DNA of 64,000 nucleotides from assembly GCF_015209585.1 (NCBI RefSeq), contig NZ_JADEYR010000007.1:1-64000 (forward strand), read 5' to 3'. The notes below the pieces were generated by a model. The model did no database searches. It saw nothing but the letters and a program-made list of their open reading frames with translations, and was not told the origin of the DNA. The DNA comes from Brachybacterium epidermidis. GTDB lineage: Bacteria > Actinomycetota > Actinomycetes > Actinomycetales > Dermabacteraceae. The position numbers and the translations under genes were made by a program. This document shows positions 1 to 8,447 of the stretch, piece by piece. Positions within the stretch are counted from its first letter, which is position 1; the number at the start of each line of letters is the position of its first letter.

Positions 1-398
1 GGGCTCGCCCCCAGCACCCACCCCCGATCGTGCAGGGCAGTGACCAGGGCGTCGAGGTCCTCACGGGCCCGGGCCAGGTACTGGCGCTCCTGCGTTCCGG
101 GGGCCGTCTCCAGGGCCCTGCGACGGCCCTGCGCTGCCCGCGGACCATCCGTGCTCCCGGGCCCGACGGGATTCCCGGCTTCGCGCAGATAGCCGTCGTC
201 CTCGATCTCCAGCACCGCCGGCGCCGCGCGCACCCCGGCCACCTCGAGCGAGGCCAGCAGCTGCAGTTCGGCACGCACCAGCTGCTCCCCCAATCCGGTG
301 AGCGCCCGCACCCGCACCACCTCGGCACCCCCCGCTGCGAGGAGCAGGTCCTCACGGTCCGCGGTGGCCACCAGGATGGTTCCCTCCGTCATGTCCAT
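1..398 (-). CDS. Hypothetical protein, 3' part cut off by the window edge
   Basis: The first 132 codons of a leftward gene are visible. The protein begins MDMTEGTILVATADREDLLL and runs through an alanine/leucine-rich stretch that includes RAALAVLEIEDDGYLREAG-like sequence (VLEIEDDGYLREAG seen exactly). I do not recognise the family. The pattern of a small N-terminal lobe followed by an acidic DDGYLREA segment is vaguely like a protein-kinase or phosphotransferase N-lobe, which is only a guess. An upstream in-frame GTG at 416 is an alternative start; no Shine-Dalgarno sequence precedes either start. It is divergent from lipB, with less than 90 bp between them. Confidence 0.55.
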   Translation of the reverse strand, partial: MDMTEGTILVATADREDLLLAAGGAEVVRVRALTGLGEQLVRAELQLLASLEVAGVRAAPAVLEIEDDGYLREAGNPVGPGSTDGPRAAQGRRRALETAPGTQERQYLARAREDLDALVTALHDRGWVLGAS

Positions 399-479
399 GC
401 CCGCAGTGAAGCGCACAACGGCGGGTCCCGGCCCGGGTCATCCACAACGCGCAGGGAGCACCGGGCGTACCCTTGGCCT

Positions 480-1241
480 GTGCTCGATGTGATCCGTCTC
501 GGCTTCAGCGAACCTCTTCCCGGCGGGGACCGCCACGAGGAGTTCTCCCTTCCTCCGGGCCCCGTGGAGTACATGGCCGCCTGGGACCTCCAGCGGCGCA
601 TCCACGCGCAGGTGGTCGCCGGCGATCGTCCGAACACGCTCCTGCTGCTCGAGCACCAGCCGGTGTACACCGCGGGCAAGCTCACCGCCCTGCACGAGCG
701 CCCCAGGGACGGGGCGCCGGTGGTGGACATCGACCGGGGAGGGAAGATCACCTGGCACGGACCCCAGCAGCTCGTCGGGTACCCGATCGTGGCTCTGCCC
801 GCGCCGATCGACGTGGTGGGCTTCGTGCGCGCCCTTGAGCGTTCACTGATCGAGGTGTGCGCGAGCGTCGGCGTCCAGGGCACCACGGTGGACGGGCGCA
901 GCGGTGTCTGGATGCGGGACGGGGCCGGGGAGCGCAAGCTCGCCGCCATCGGCCTGCGCGTCTCGAAACGCGCCACGATGCACGGCTTCGCGCTGAACTG
1001 CGACAACGATCTCACCTGGTCGCGCAACGTGATCCCCTGCGGGATCGACGACGCGGGCGTGAGCACGCTCAGCCGGGAGGCGGGGCGGCGAATCCCCGTG
1101 GCCGCGGTGATCGACGCCGCCGAGGAGGCCATGCGCGCACTGGTGGCGCACCGCACCCTCGGCACCCCCGTCGCGGCCACTCGGACGCCGCCCCACCTCG
1201 ATAGACTGCCAGGACTGTCGAGCAAGGAGGCATGCGCGTGA
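480..1241 (+). CDS. lipB: Lipoyl(octanoyl) transferase LipB
   Basis: Transfers octanoate from octanoyl-ACP to the lipoyl domains of 2-oxoacid dehydrogenases and the glycine cleavage H protein, in the cytoplasm. The product is 253 residues. Visible family motifs are [25 protein letters not shown] with the general-base lysine (K153), and IPCGIDDAG with the nucleophilic cysteine (C187). The K-to-C spacing of 34 matches the E. coli pair K135/C169. I chose the GTG at 480 because homology begins there (VLDVIRLG). There is no ribosome-binding site, but TACCCT lies just upstream at 469-474, so a leaderless transcript is plausible. The open frame extends further upstream without similarity. The last 10 bases overlap lipA. 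Confidence 0.95.
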   Translation: MLDVIRLGFSEPLPGGDRHEEFSLPPGPVEYMAAWDLQRRIHAQVVAGDRPNTLLLLEHQPVYTAGKLTALHERPRDGAPVVDIDRGGKITWHGPQQLVGYPIVALPAPIDVVGFVRALERSLIEVCASVGVQGTTVDGRSGVWMRDGAGERKLAAIGLRVSKRATMHGFALNCDNDLTWSRNVIPCGIDDAGVSTLSREAGRRIPVAAVIDAAEEAMRALVAHRTLGTPVAATRTPPHLDRLPGLSSKEACA

Positions 1242-2257
1242 CACTCGCTCCCGAAGGCCGTCGTCTTCTCCGTGTCGAAGCCCGCAACGCCGAGGTCCCG
1301 ATCGAGCGCAAGCCGGGCTGGATCAAGACCCGCGCCGTGATGGGCCCGGAGTACAGCGCGATGAAGAAGCGCGTGCACGGCAAGGGCCTGCACACCGTGT
1401 GCGAGGAGGCAGGCTGTCCCAACATCTTCGAGTGCTGGGAGGACAGGGAGGCCACGTTCCTGATCGGCGGGGACACCCGCACGCGCCGCCGCGACTTCTG
1501 CGACATCGCCACCGGCAAGCCCAACCCCGTGGACCCGATGGAGCCGATGAAGGTGGCCCAGTCCGTCAAGGAGATGGGCCTGCGCTACTCCACCATCACC
1601 GGCGTGGCGCGCGATGACCTGCCCGACGGCGCCGCCGGGCTGTTCGCCGAGACCTGCCGCCAGATCCACGCGGTGAACCCCGGCACCGGGGTGGAGCTGC
1701 TGATCGATGACATCAAGGGCGATCCCGGCGCCCTGCAGCAGGTGTTCGACTCCCGGCCGGAGGTGTTCGCCCACAACCTGGAAACCGTGCCGCGGATCTT
1801 CAAGCGGATCCGCCCCGCATTCCGCTACGAGCGCTCCCTGGACGTGATCACCCAGGCCAAGGACGCCGGCATGATCACCAAGTCCAACCTGATCCTGGGC
1901 ATGGGCGAGACCAGTGAGGAGATCCTCGACGCCCTGCACGCCCTGCACGAATCCGGCTGCGACATCATCACCATCACCCAGTACCTGCGGCCCTCCAAGC
2001 TTCACCACCCGATCGACCGCTGGGTCAAGCCCGAGGAGTTCCTCGAGCTTTCCGAGGCCGCCTACGAGATGGGCTTCCTGGGCGTGATGGCCGGCCCCAT
2101 GGTGCGCTCCTCGTACCGCGCTGGCCGGTTGTGGGCCCAGGCCATGAAGAAGCTGGGCCGGCCCATCCCCGAGCAGCTCCAGCACCTCGACCAGCAGACC
2201 CCCGCCCATCAGGAGGCCGCGAGCGTCGTGGCCCGCAGCCAGGCAGCCGCGAGCTGA
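1232..2257 (+). CDS. lipA: Lipoyl synthase LipA with two radical-SAM cysteines replaced by arginine
   Basis: The family inserts two sulfurs into protein-bound octanoate using two [4Fe-4S] clusters. The 341-residue product is otherwise typical. The auxiliary-cluster ligands are intact ([15 protein letters not shown]57, C62, C68), as are [12 protein letters not shown] and the C-terminal RSSYRAG with the serine ligand. The radical-SAM motif, normally CTRRCDFC, reads RTRRRDFC: residues 83 and 87 are Arg (CGC at 1478-1480 and 1490-1492) and only C90 remains. Each change is one T-to-C step from TGC. A protein with this motif should not bind the SAM-cleaving cluster and should be catalytically dead. 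Start is ATG with AAGGAGG at 1224-1230, overlapping lipB by 10 bases. Confidence 0.93.
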   Translation: MRVTLAPEGRRLLRVEARNAEVPIERKPGWIKTRAVMGPEYSAMKKRVHGKGLHTVCEEAGCPNIFECWEDREATFLIGGDTRTRRRDFCDIATGKPNPVDPMEPMKVAQSVKEMGLRYSTITGVARDDLPDGAAGLFAETCRQIHAVNPGTGVELLIDDIKGDPGALQQVFDSRPEVFAHNLETVPRIFKRIRPAFRYERSLDVITQAKDAGMITKSNLILGMGETSEEILDALHALHESGCDIITITQYLRPSKLHHPIDRWVKPEEFLELSEAAYEMGFLGVMAGPMVRSSYRAGRLWAQAMKKLGRPIPEQLQHLDQQTPAHQEAASVVARSQAAAS

Positions 2258-2289
2258 CCACACGCACCCGGAAGGACCCCCAGACCCCC

Positions 2290-3051
2290 ATGGCCCGCAA
2301 GAGCGAGACCACCTCGACCCGCGCGAAGGACGCCCCCGCGCGCGACAAGCGAAACCCCGACGGCACCAAGAAGCCCGGCCGGATCAAGCAGATGGTCGAG
2401 GTGTACAAGTACACCCAGGAGATCGACCGCACCACCGCCCCGCTGATGCTGGGCGCCCTGGCGATCGCGATCCTCCTGGGCGTGCTGATCAGCTGGCTGG
2501 TGTTCAACAGCCCGTGGTACGGCATCTTCATCGGCGTCGGCTTCGGTGTGCTGGCCGCGATGCTGATCCTGGCACGCAAGGCGGAGCGCGCCGCCTTCGC
2601 CCGCATCAAGGGCCAGCCCGGTGCGGCGCTGGCGGCGATGCAGTCGATCCGACGCGGCTGGAACGTGTCCGAGGAGCCTGTGCAGGTTGATCCGCGCAGC
2701 CAGAAGATGGTGTTCCGGGCGGCCGGTCGTGCCGGCATCGCCCTGGTGGCGGAGGACGAGACCGGCCCGTCGATGAAGCTGCTGGAGAAGGAGCGCCGCA
2801 GCATCCGCCGGGTGCTTCAGCACGAGGGCGTGCCGATCCACCAGATCATCGTGGGCGACGGCGAGGGCCAGGTGCCGCTGCACAAGCTCCCCACCCATAT
2901 GACCCGCATGAAGCGCGTGCTCACCAAGGAGGAGTCCTCGCAGGTGAACAAGCGCCTGGCGGCGCTGCACCGCTCCATCCGCCAGTCCGTGCCCAAGGGT
3001 GTGGACCCGATGCGGGCCCGCCCCAACCGCAAGGCCATGCGCGGGCGCTGA
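2290..3051 (+). CDS. DUF4191 family membrane protein
   Basis: A 253-residue protein with a basic, charged N-terminus (MARKSETTSTRAKDAPARD), two adjacent membrane segments at about residues 52-95 (LMLGALAIAILLGVLISWLV and a GIFIGVGFGVLAAMLIL segment), and a cytoplasmic C-terminal domain ending in a basic tail. Family DUF4191 is found almost only in actinobacteria, next to lipA and upstream of an RDD protein and glnA1, as here (Rv2219 in M. tuberculosis). Function is unknown. It starts 32 bp after lipA, so it is probably co-transcribed with it. The frame is open upstream into lipA, but similarity begins at this ATG. Confidence 0.88.
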   Translation: MARKSETTSTRAKDAPARDKRNPDGTKKPGRIKQMVEVYKYTQEIDRTTAPLMLGALAIAILLGVLISWLVFNSPWYGIFIGVGFGVLAAMLILARKAERAAFARIKGQPGAALAAMQSIRRGWNVSEEPVQVDPRSQKMVFRAAGRAGIALVAEDETGPSMKLLEKERRSIRRVLQHEGVPIHQIIVGDGEGQVPLHKLPTHMTRMKRVLTKEESSQVNKRLAALHRSIRQSVPKGVDPMRARPNRKAMRGR

Positions 3052-3063
3052 TCCTCTCTGCCA

Positions 3064-3103
3064 CGGCCCCGTCGGCGCGTATCGCACGCGCTCGGCGGGG
3101 CCG
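3064..3103 (+). terminator. Strong hairpin terminator after the lipB-lipA-DUF4191 unit
   Basis: CGGCCCCG (3064-3071) pairs with CGGGGCCG (3096-3103). The loop holds a second perfect stem, GCGCGT (3075-3080) with ACGCGC (3086-3091). There is no T-tract, as is common in high-GC actinobacteria. It lies 13 bases after the DUF4191 stop codon. Confidence 0.75.
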
Positions 3104-3211
3104 TCGTCGTACCAGCGGCCGATGGGGGCGTCGTCGTGCCAGCGGTCGATGGGGCCTTGGTCGTGCCAGCGATCGAGGGGACTGTCGTGGTACCAGCAGC
3201 CCATGGCGCCC
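3104..3211. repeat. Degenerate 27-bp tandem repeat, about four units
   Basis: The pentamer CCAGC recurs at 3112, 3139, 3166 and 3193, exactly 27 bp apart, inside similar units of the type GTCGT(A/G)CCAGCGG(C/T)CGATGGGG. Read on the minus strand the units give nonapeptides of the type DRWHDDAPI. That frame has no credible start and runs on antisense through DUF4191, so I do not call a gene. The rest of the 310-bp gap (3212-3361) shows nothing I can identify. Confidence 0.6.
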
Positions 3212-3361
3212 TCGTGCTGTCGGGGACGCCGGCCCACTGGCCCTGATGCCCCTCGACCTGGGCGGCGTTATGCGCTCGTTATCTTCGTGACCCAACCGTT
3301 ATCGGCGGTCCGAGCGCTCCGGAGACGCCCCGTGGGGGCCGGCCGCTGGAGGCTCGTCGTC

Positions 3362-3796
3362 TCAGGCGCGCACCACTGCGGTGCCGGCCAGCACGTCGTG
3401 GAGCGGCTGCCGGTCGCGGTTCCACACCACCGCGGTGACGACGGTGAGCATCGCCAGGGTGCGGGCCAGCGCCCGCACCACCATCGGCCAGCGACGCGCC
3501 ACCGGCAGCACCCTCAGTCCCAGCGCGAACTGCGCTGGGGTGGCCCCGAAAACGCTCAGGAACAGCACGTTCATCCCGACGAACAGCAGCAGTGTGGCCA
3601 GCGGGTCGTACTGGAAGAAGACCATCGAGGTGACCACGCACAGGCCCCAGTCGATCAGCAGGGAGACGAACCGACGCCCCGTGCCGGCCACCGAGCCAGG
3701 GCCGGTCGCAGGCAGCCCGAGGGATGATCCGGGCACATAGTCGGGATCCTGGGGGGTGCCCTCGATCCAGGCGCCGAGGTCGTTGCGGTCGATCAC
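3362..3796 (-). CDS. RDD family membrane protein
   Basis: A 144-residue protein. After an acidic N-terminus of about 40 residues comes the RDD signature: [12 protein letters not shown] (Arg and Asp in the first membrane helix), a second hydrophobic helix ([16 protein letters not shown]), [14 protein letters not shown], and a last helix near [18 protein letters not shown] proteins are small integral membrane proteins, in some cases linked to ion transport; no function can be set here. The start is GTG. It is transcribed towards DUF4191 and divergently from glnA1, the arrangement seen for Rv2219A in M. tuberculosis. Confidence 0.85.
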   Translation of the reverse strand: MIDRNDLGAWIEGTPQDPDYVPGSSLGLPATGPGSVAGTGRRFVSLLIDWGLCVVTSMVFFQYDPLATLLLFVGMNVLFLSVFGATPAQFALGLRVLPVARRWPMVVRALARTLAMLTVVTAVVWNRDRQPLHDVLAGTAVVRA

Positions 3797-3865
3797 GGGA
3801 TCACCCTATCGGGGGGCCCTGAACGCGCCCGTCGCGCTGCTGCCGGCCGTCGGGTGTCTGTTCCC

Positions 3866-4007
3866 GGGGGTTCCGCCGTCACCGCCCCTAGACTTGACGC
3901 ACCCGGGCGAGGACCCGGGAGCGGCCCGTGCCACAGCGGGGCGCGGCGACCGCCCCACGGGGTTCGAGACACCAGAGGACGCACCGCACGGTGCAGATGG
4001 AGGAGAT
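3866..4007 (+). promoter_or_regulatory. glnA1 promoter and structured 5' leader
   Basis: TAGACT at 3889-3894 is a good -10 hexamer; no convincing -35 is visible. The resulting leader is about 105 bases and contains three potential hairpins: CCCGGG repeated around 3901-3920, GGGGCG with CGCCCC near 3936-3957, and GCACC/GGTGC at 3981-3994 directly before the ribosome-binding site GGAGG (3999-4003). I saw no clear GlnR-type box. Confidence 0.45.
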
Positions 4008-5438
4008 GTGTTCAGCAATCCCAGCGAGGTCGTGAAGTACATCGAGGAGGAGGACGTCGAGTTCCTCGACATCCGCTTCTGCGACCTTCCCGGCGTCATG
4101 CAGCACTTCAACATCCCGGCCAGCACCTTCACGGAGGAGGCGATCGCGCAGGGCCAGCTGTTCGACGGCTCCTCGATCCGGGGCTTCCAGGCGATCCACG
4201 AGTCCGACATGAAGCTCATCCCGGACCTGGAGACGGCCTACCTGGACCCGTACCGGGAGCGCAAGACGCTCATCATGAACTTCTCGATCGTGGATCCGTT
4301 CACGGACGAGCCGTACTCCCGCGACCCCCGCACCGTCGCGGCGAAGGCCGAGGAGTACCTGAAGTCCACCGGCATCGCTGACACCGCCTTCTTCGCCGCC
4401 GAGGCCGAGTTCTACATCTTCGACGACGTTCGATTCAAGACCGGTGTTAACTCCGGCTTCTACTCGATCGACTCCGACGAGGCGGTGTGGAACACCGATC
4501 GCGACGAGTCCGAGTACGGCGGCAACCAGGGCTACAAGACCCGTCTCAAGGGCGGCTACTTCCCGGTCCCGCCGAACGACCAGATGGCCGATCTGCGCGA
4601 TGAGATCTGCACCGTGCTCGACGAGGTGGGCCTCTCGGTGGAGCGCGCGCACCACGAGGTGGGCACCGCCGGCCAGCAGGAGATCAACTACCGGTTCAAC
4701 ACGCTCCTGCAGGCCGCCGACGACGTCATGAAGTTCAAGTACATCGTGAAGAACACGGTGTGGGAGGCGGGGAAGACCGCCACCTTCATGCCCAAGCCCC
4801 TGTTCGGAGACAACGGTTCGGGCATGCACACCCACCAGTCCCTGTGGAAGGACGGCGAGCCGCTGTTCTACGACGAGCGCGGCTACGGCGGCCTCTCGGA
4901 CATCGCGCGCTGGTACATCGGCGGCATCATCGAGCACGCGCCCTCGCTGGTGGCGTTCACCAACCCCACCGTGAACTCGTTCAAGCGCCTGGTGCCCGGC
5001 TTCGAGGCTCCGGTGAACATGGTGTACTCGGCCCGCAATCGTTCGGCGGCGATCCGGATCCCCGTCACCGGCACCTCCCCCCAGGCCAAGCGCATCGAGT
5101 TCCGTGCCCCGGACCCCTCGGCCAACCCGTACCTCTCCTTCGCGGCGCAGCTGATGGCCGGGATCGACGGCATCCGCAACCGCATCGAGCCGCCGGAGCC
5201 GATCGACAAGGACCTGTACGAGCTGCCGCCGGAGGAGCACAAGCTCATCAAGCAGCTGCCGGAGTCCCTGGGCGCTGCGCTGGACGCCCTGGAGGCGGAT
5301 CACGACTACCTCACCGAGGGCGATGTGTTCCCGGAGGACCTGATCGAGACCTGGATCGAGCTCAAGCGCACCACCGAGATCGATCCGTTCCGCTTCCGTC
5401 CCCACCCGCACGAGTTCGAGCTCTACTACGACATCTGA
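4008..5438 (+). CDS. glnA: Type I glutamine synthetase GlnA1
   Basis: ATP-dependent synthesis of glutamine from glutamate and ammonium, acting as a cytoplasmic dodecamer and the main route of ammonium assimilation. The product is 476 residues (M. tuberculosis GlnA1 has 478). Motifs include [32 protein letters not shown], the ATP-binding NRSAAIRIP and [21 protein letters not shown] carries the adenylylation tyrosine (Y404), so this is the GlnE target. I chose the GTG at 4008 because GGAGG precedes it and homology ([20 protein letters not shown]) starts there; the frame stays open further upstream. Confidence 0.97.
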   Translation: MFSNPSEVVKYIEEEDVEFLDIRFCDLPGVMQHFNIPASTFTEEAIAQGQLFDGSSIRGFQAIHESDMKLIPDLETAYLDPYRERKTLIMNFSIVDPFTDEPYSRDPRTVAAKAEEYLKSTGIADTAFFAAEAEFYIFDDVRFKTGVNSGFYSIDSDEAVWNTDRDESEYGGNQGYKTRLKGGYFPVPPNDQMADLRDEICTVLDEVGLSVERAHHEVGTAGQQEINYRFNTLLQAADDVMKFKYIVKNTVWEAGKTATFMPKPLFGDNGSGMHTHQSLWKDGEPLFYDERGYGGLSDIARWYIGGIIEHAPSLVAFTNPTVNSFKRLVPGFEAPVNMVYSARNRSAAIRIPVTGTSPQAKRIEFRAPDPSANPYLSFAAQLMAGIDGIRNRIEPPEPIDKDLYELPPEEHKLIKQLPESLGAALDALEADHDYLTEGDVFPEDLIETWIELKRTTEIDPFRFRPHPHEFELYYDI

Positions 5439-5487
5439 GTCGCTCGTACCCGGTGAGCGCCTGACCCGGCCGGTCGCGCGCACTTCA

Positions 5488-5543
5488 CGAGGGCCCGCCC
5501 CGCTCGTGACGGCACGTCCGTCCACGAGCGCGGCGGGCCCTCG
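5488..5543 (+). terminator. Very strong hairpin terminator after glnA1
   Basis: Two 21-base arms (5488-5508 and 5523-5543) are complementary at 20 of 21 positions around a 14-base loop; the left arm begins CGAGGGCCCGCC and the right arm ends GGCGGGCCCTCG. It can act in either direction. Confidence 0.85.
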
Positions 5544-5639
5544 ACGTGCAGCACGGCTGCAGCCATGTACAAGCCGGGCGGTGTACGGCATGCTGTCCAG
5601 CGCAGACCGAGGATGGCGAGCAGCACCCCGGAGGCGACG

Positions 5640-6450
5640 ATGACGAGAGACCAGCAGGCTGCCATGGATCGGCCTGCGCCCATGCACCGAGTGGCGGCCG
5701 CGCAGCAGCCAGGGGCAACGGGTCCTCTGGATGGCCCGGCCCTGGCCTCCGTCCTCGAGCTCGCGCGGTCCGCGGCCCCCACCCTCACCGCGACGGATCT
5801 GGCCGATCAGGCAGGCTACAGCCCCTTCCACTTCTCGCGCCTGTTCACGGCACGGCTGGGGATCGGCCCGGGCCAGTACCTCACGGCGCTGCGGATCGGT
5901 GCGGCCAAGCGGTTGCTGCTCGGCGACTCGGATCCCGTCGTGGACGTGGCCACGGCGGTGGGGTTCGACTCCCTGTCCAGTTTCAGCAGGCGCTTCAGGG
6001 AGACGGTGGGCGTGCCCCCGGGCCAGCTGCGCCGACTCGCCGATCGGGTGGCCGATCGTGAGCCCGCGCCCTTCGCGTTGCCCGGTGCGGATGCGCGGGC
6101 CGTCCGGGTGCACCTGGACCTGCCGGCAGCGGTGGAGGAGCGTGGCGATGCCTTGGTGTGGGTGGGCTGGTACCCGCAGCCTGCTCCCATCGGTCTGCCG
6201 GCCGCCGGGATCCTGGTGCGCGGCGAGAGGAGGCTTAGTGTTCCTCTGTGCCCGGCAGCACCGTGGCTGCTCGGCTTCGCGATCCCCTCCCGTGCCGACG
6301 TCCTCTATCACCTCGCCCCCGAAGCGTCCCGTCGTCGCCGCGCACCCGCTGCCGCTGCACGCCCCCGGCGACCTCACCCTGCACTTCAGCGACCGGGGTG
6401 GCCTCGGGGTGCCGCTGCTCTCGGCCCTGCCGAGCCTGTGCCGCGCATGA
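5640..6450 (+). pseudogene. AraC-family transcriptional regulator, frameshifted
   Basis: The ATG at 5640 follows GGAGG (5630-5634). Residues about 30-140 form a classical AraC double helix-turn-helix (DLADQAGYSPFHFSRLFTA, VVDVATAVGFDSLSSFSRRF). A C-terminal domain follows. Around 6320-6335 the plausible protein jumps from the first frame (VLYHLAPEA) to the +1 frame (PVVAAHPLPLHAPGDLTLHF), which ends at the TGA at 6448-6450. The span is 811 nt, exactly one more than a multiple of three, so a single inserted base explains it. Without the shift the frame degenerates into arginine/proline-rich sequence and runs into the next gene. It could be a real pseudogene or a base-call error. It probably regulates or once regulated the VOC gene downstream. 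Confidence 0.7.
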
Positions 6451-6603
6451 GGTCGGGCATGAGGTCGCGACCATGCGATCCGCACCCGGTTCGGTTCCGG
6501 TGCAGCGCAGGATCGGACAAACATGCGGGCCGTGCCCCGTCTACGGTCGAGACCGACGGAACCCACGCACCGGGCATCCCGGTCCCGCTCCTCTGGAGGA
6601 ACC

Positions 6604-7404
6604 ATGTCACGACCCACCGGCACCACCACCTGGCTCGACCTCGGCTCCACCGATCTCAGAGCAGCCCAGGCCTTCTACACCGAGCTGTTCGGCTGGGAGT
6701 TCGAGGACGCGGGAGAGGAGTACGGCCATTACCGGATGATCCGCAACGGCGGCGCCCTGGTGGCCGGGGCGATGGACGTCTCCGGCATGACCTGCCCGGA
6801 CGGCGACCCGTTGCCCAGCGAATGGACCGTGTACCTCGCGGTGGACGACCTCGACGCGCGGGTGGCTAAGGCCCAGGCCGCCGGCGCCCAGATCATCGTC
6901 TCGCCCACCGTCGCCGCGGATGCAGGGAGCTTCGCGATCGTGCTGGATCCGGCCGGGTACCCGATCGGGCTGTGGCAGGCCGGGGACATCGAGGGCTACG
7001 AGTTCACGGCGGCCACCGGCTCGCCGGTGTGGTTCGAGGTGATGACGCACGACTTCGATGCCGCCGCCCGTTTCTACACCGAGGTGCTGGATGCCGAGCT
7101 GGTTCCGATGACCGAGGAGATGGAGGACGACTCCTTCCGCTACGTCACCAACGGTGCCCAGGACACGGCGACCTGGGGCCTGGGCGATGCCACGGGTGTG
7201 ATGCCCGAGGGCGAGGGCGGCTGGCGGATCTACTTCGCGGTCGAGGCGTGCGATGCCGCTGTCGAGCGCATCCGGGAGCTCGGCGGATCGTTGCTGGACG
7301 GCCCGATCGACTCGCCGTTCGGACGGATCGCCACGGTCGCCGATCCCACCGGCGCCTCGTTCCAGATCTGCGCTATGAGCGAGAGCACCCCCGAGGGGAG
7401 CTGA
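6604..7404 (+). CDS. Two-domain VOC (glyoxalase/bleomycin-resistance fold) protein
   Basis: A 266-residue protein made of two vicinal-oxygen-chelate modules. The first, about residues 8-130, starts WLDLGSTDLRAAQAFYTELF; the second, about residues 140-258, starts WFEVMTHDFDAAARFYTEVL. The FYTELFGWEF and FYTEVLDAEL helices and the repeated VLDPAGYPIGLWQ / VADPTGASFQIC ends show the internal duplication. Such proteins are metal-dependent enzymes or binding proteins; the substrate cannot be read from sequence. The ATG at 6604 has GGAGGA a few bases upstream. Association with an N-terminal-HTH AraC regulator, as here, is frequent in actinobacteria. Confidence 0.85.
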   Translation: MSRPTGTTTWLDLGSTDLRAAQAFYTELFGWEFEDAGEEYGHYRMIRNGGALVAGAMDVSGMTCPDGDPLPSEWTVYLAVDDLDARVAKAQAAGAQIIVSPTVAADAGSFAIVLDPAGYPIGLWQAGDIEGYEFTAATGSPVWFEVMTHDFDAAARFYTEVLDAELVPMTEEMEDDSFRYVTNGAQDTATWGLGDATGVMPEGEGGWRIYFAVEACDAAVERIRELGGSLLDGPIDSPFGRIATVADPTGASFQICAMSESTPEGS

Positions 7405-7431
7405 GCCGCTGTGCTCAGCTCCCGGCACGTG

Positions 7432-8349
7432 TCAGACCAGGCCGTCGAGCCCGTCCTTGGTGCGTAGCAGGGACAGCAGCAGTGACTTCGGGTCCTGCGC
7501 CTTCTGCAGGGCGCAGTCCTCGGGCTCGAAGGACCACGAGCGCCGCAGGGAGCGGAACACCTCGAACTCTGCGTCCCCGGTGCGCAGCGGCACCGCACTG
7601 TAGCCACCGCCCTCGGGCAGGTGCACGATGAACGCGCCGGTCAGCTCGGGCATCTCCCGGGTGGTGCCGTCGTCGTCCAGCAGCTGCTCGGCGCGCACCA
7701 CGGCGACTCCCTGCAGCGCGTAGTCGCCGCGCACCTTCTTGGAGGTCTTGATGTCAGCGCTCAGCAGCGACCCGCCCACCTTGACGATGGCATCGGTGGT
7801 CCCCGCATAGCCGACGGTGTGGTTGACGACCGTCTGCTCGACCTCGATGAACTCCGGCTGGAAGTCCTCCAGGAACGCGCCGTACCCGTCCAGGCGCTGG
7901 TCGGCCCGCCCCAGCAGGGAGTCCAGGTCCCGCTCGGCGGCGAAGGCTCCGGAGGCCTCCCGCTGTTGGGCGGCGACCTCCGTCATCGTCGCGCGGGACG
8001 GCCGGGAACCGCTGGTGCCCCACAGTTCGCACAGGGAGTGGACGAAGGTGCCGAAGTCGGCTGCGCTGCGGGTGTACTCCTCGGCCGCAGCGGCGATGCG
8101 CTTCTGGGTGCCCCACCTGTCGCGGGAGACACGAGCGATCTCGGCCGGGGCGCGATCGGGGTTGCGGTCCAACCAGGCGTACATCTCCAACGCCCGCTTC
8201 GAGGCCATGGTGGCGTACCAGCCCTGCAGATGATCCTTGGCCCGCATCCCCGCCACCGTGGTGATCGAGGGGTACATCAGGGGCCCGTCGGGCTCGAGTC
8301 GGTACATGCGGCCGCGCGGCGTGTCGGCGCTGAGCTTAGGGCTGGTCAT
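7432..8349 (-). CDS. PD-(D/E)XK nuclease-superfamily protein (phage RecB/Cas4-like exonuclease)
   Basis: A 305-residue protein. The core GYAGTTDAIVKV followed by LLSADIKTSKK matches the D...(D/E)xK active site of RecB/Cas4-type nucleases. YALQGVAVVRAEQLL fits the downstream glutamine helix, and an N-terminal MYPSITTVAG plus FGTFVHSLCELW (with a histidine) fits phage-type members. I see no iron-sulfur cysteines. It stands alone between a VOC gene and glnE, with no helicase, integrase or CRISPR partner. Start: ATG 8349 with GAGGAG two bases upstream (close spacing); an ATG at 8373 or a TTG at 8376 are alternatives. The target DNA process is unknown. Confidence 0.7.
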   Translation of the reverse strand: MTSPKLSADTPRGRMYRLEPDGPLMYPSITTVAGMRAKDHLQGWYATMASKRALEMYAWLDRNPDRAPAEIARVSRDRWGTQKRIAAAAEEYTRSAADFGTFVHSLCELWGTSGSRPSRATMTEVAAQQREASGAFAAERDLDSLLGRADQRLDGYGAFLEDFQPEFIEVEQTVVNHTVGYAGTTDAIVKVGGSLLSADIKTSKKVRGDYALQGVAVVRAEQLLDDDGTTREMPELTGAFIVHLPEGGGYSAVPLRTGDAEFEVFRSLRRSWSFEPEDCALQKAQDPKSLLLSLLRTKDGLDGLV

Positions 8350-8447
8350 CGCTCCTCGGGCGGACGGATGCATCAAACGGGCGGGCTCTCACCGCGCACA
8401 GGCGGCGGGGACGCACCCAGGGTACGCCGTGACCGGGGCGTTCCGGC

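Noticed and set aside
30-479. N-terminal extension of lipB
   Set aside because: It is antisense to the leftward gene at the window edge and composition is unlike LipB; similarity begins at VLDVIRLG.
3104-3237. A minus-strand repeat protein with DRWHDDAPI units
   Set aside because: No start codon with a ribosome-binding site, and the frame continues antisense through the whole DUF4191 gene without a stop of its own.
3756-4007. N-terminal extension of glnA1
   Set aside because: The frame is open upstream, but the sequence has no similarity to glutamine synthetase and GGAGG stands before the GTG at 4008.
3888-6650. A 920-codon open frame on the minus strand covering glnA1 and the AraC gene
   Set aside because: It is antisense to clear coding sequence and its translation is low-complexity Arg/Gly/Val/His sequence, a normal by-product of high GC content.
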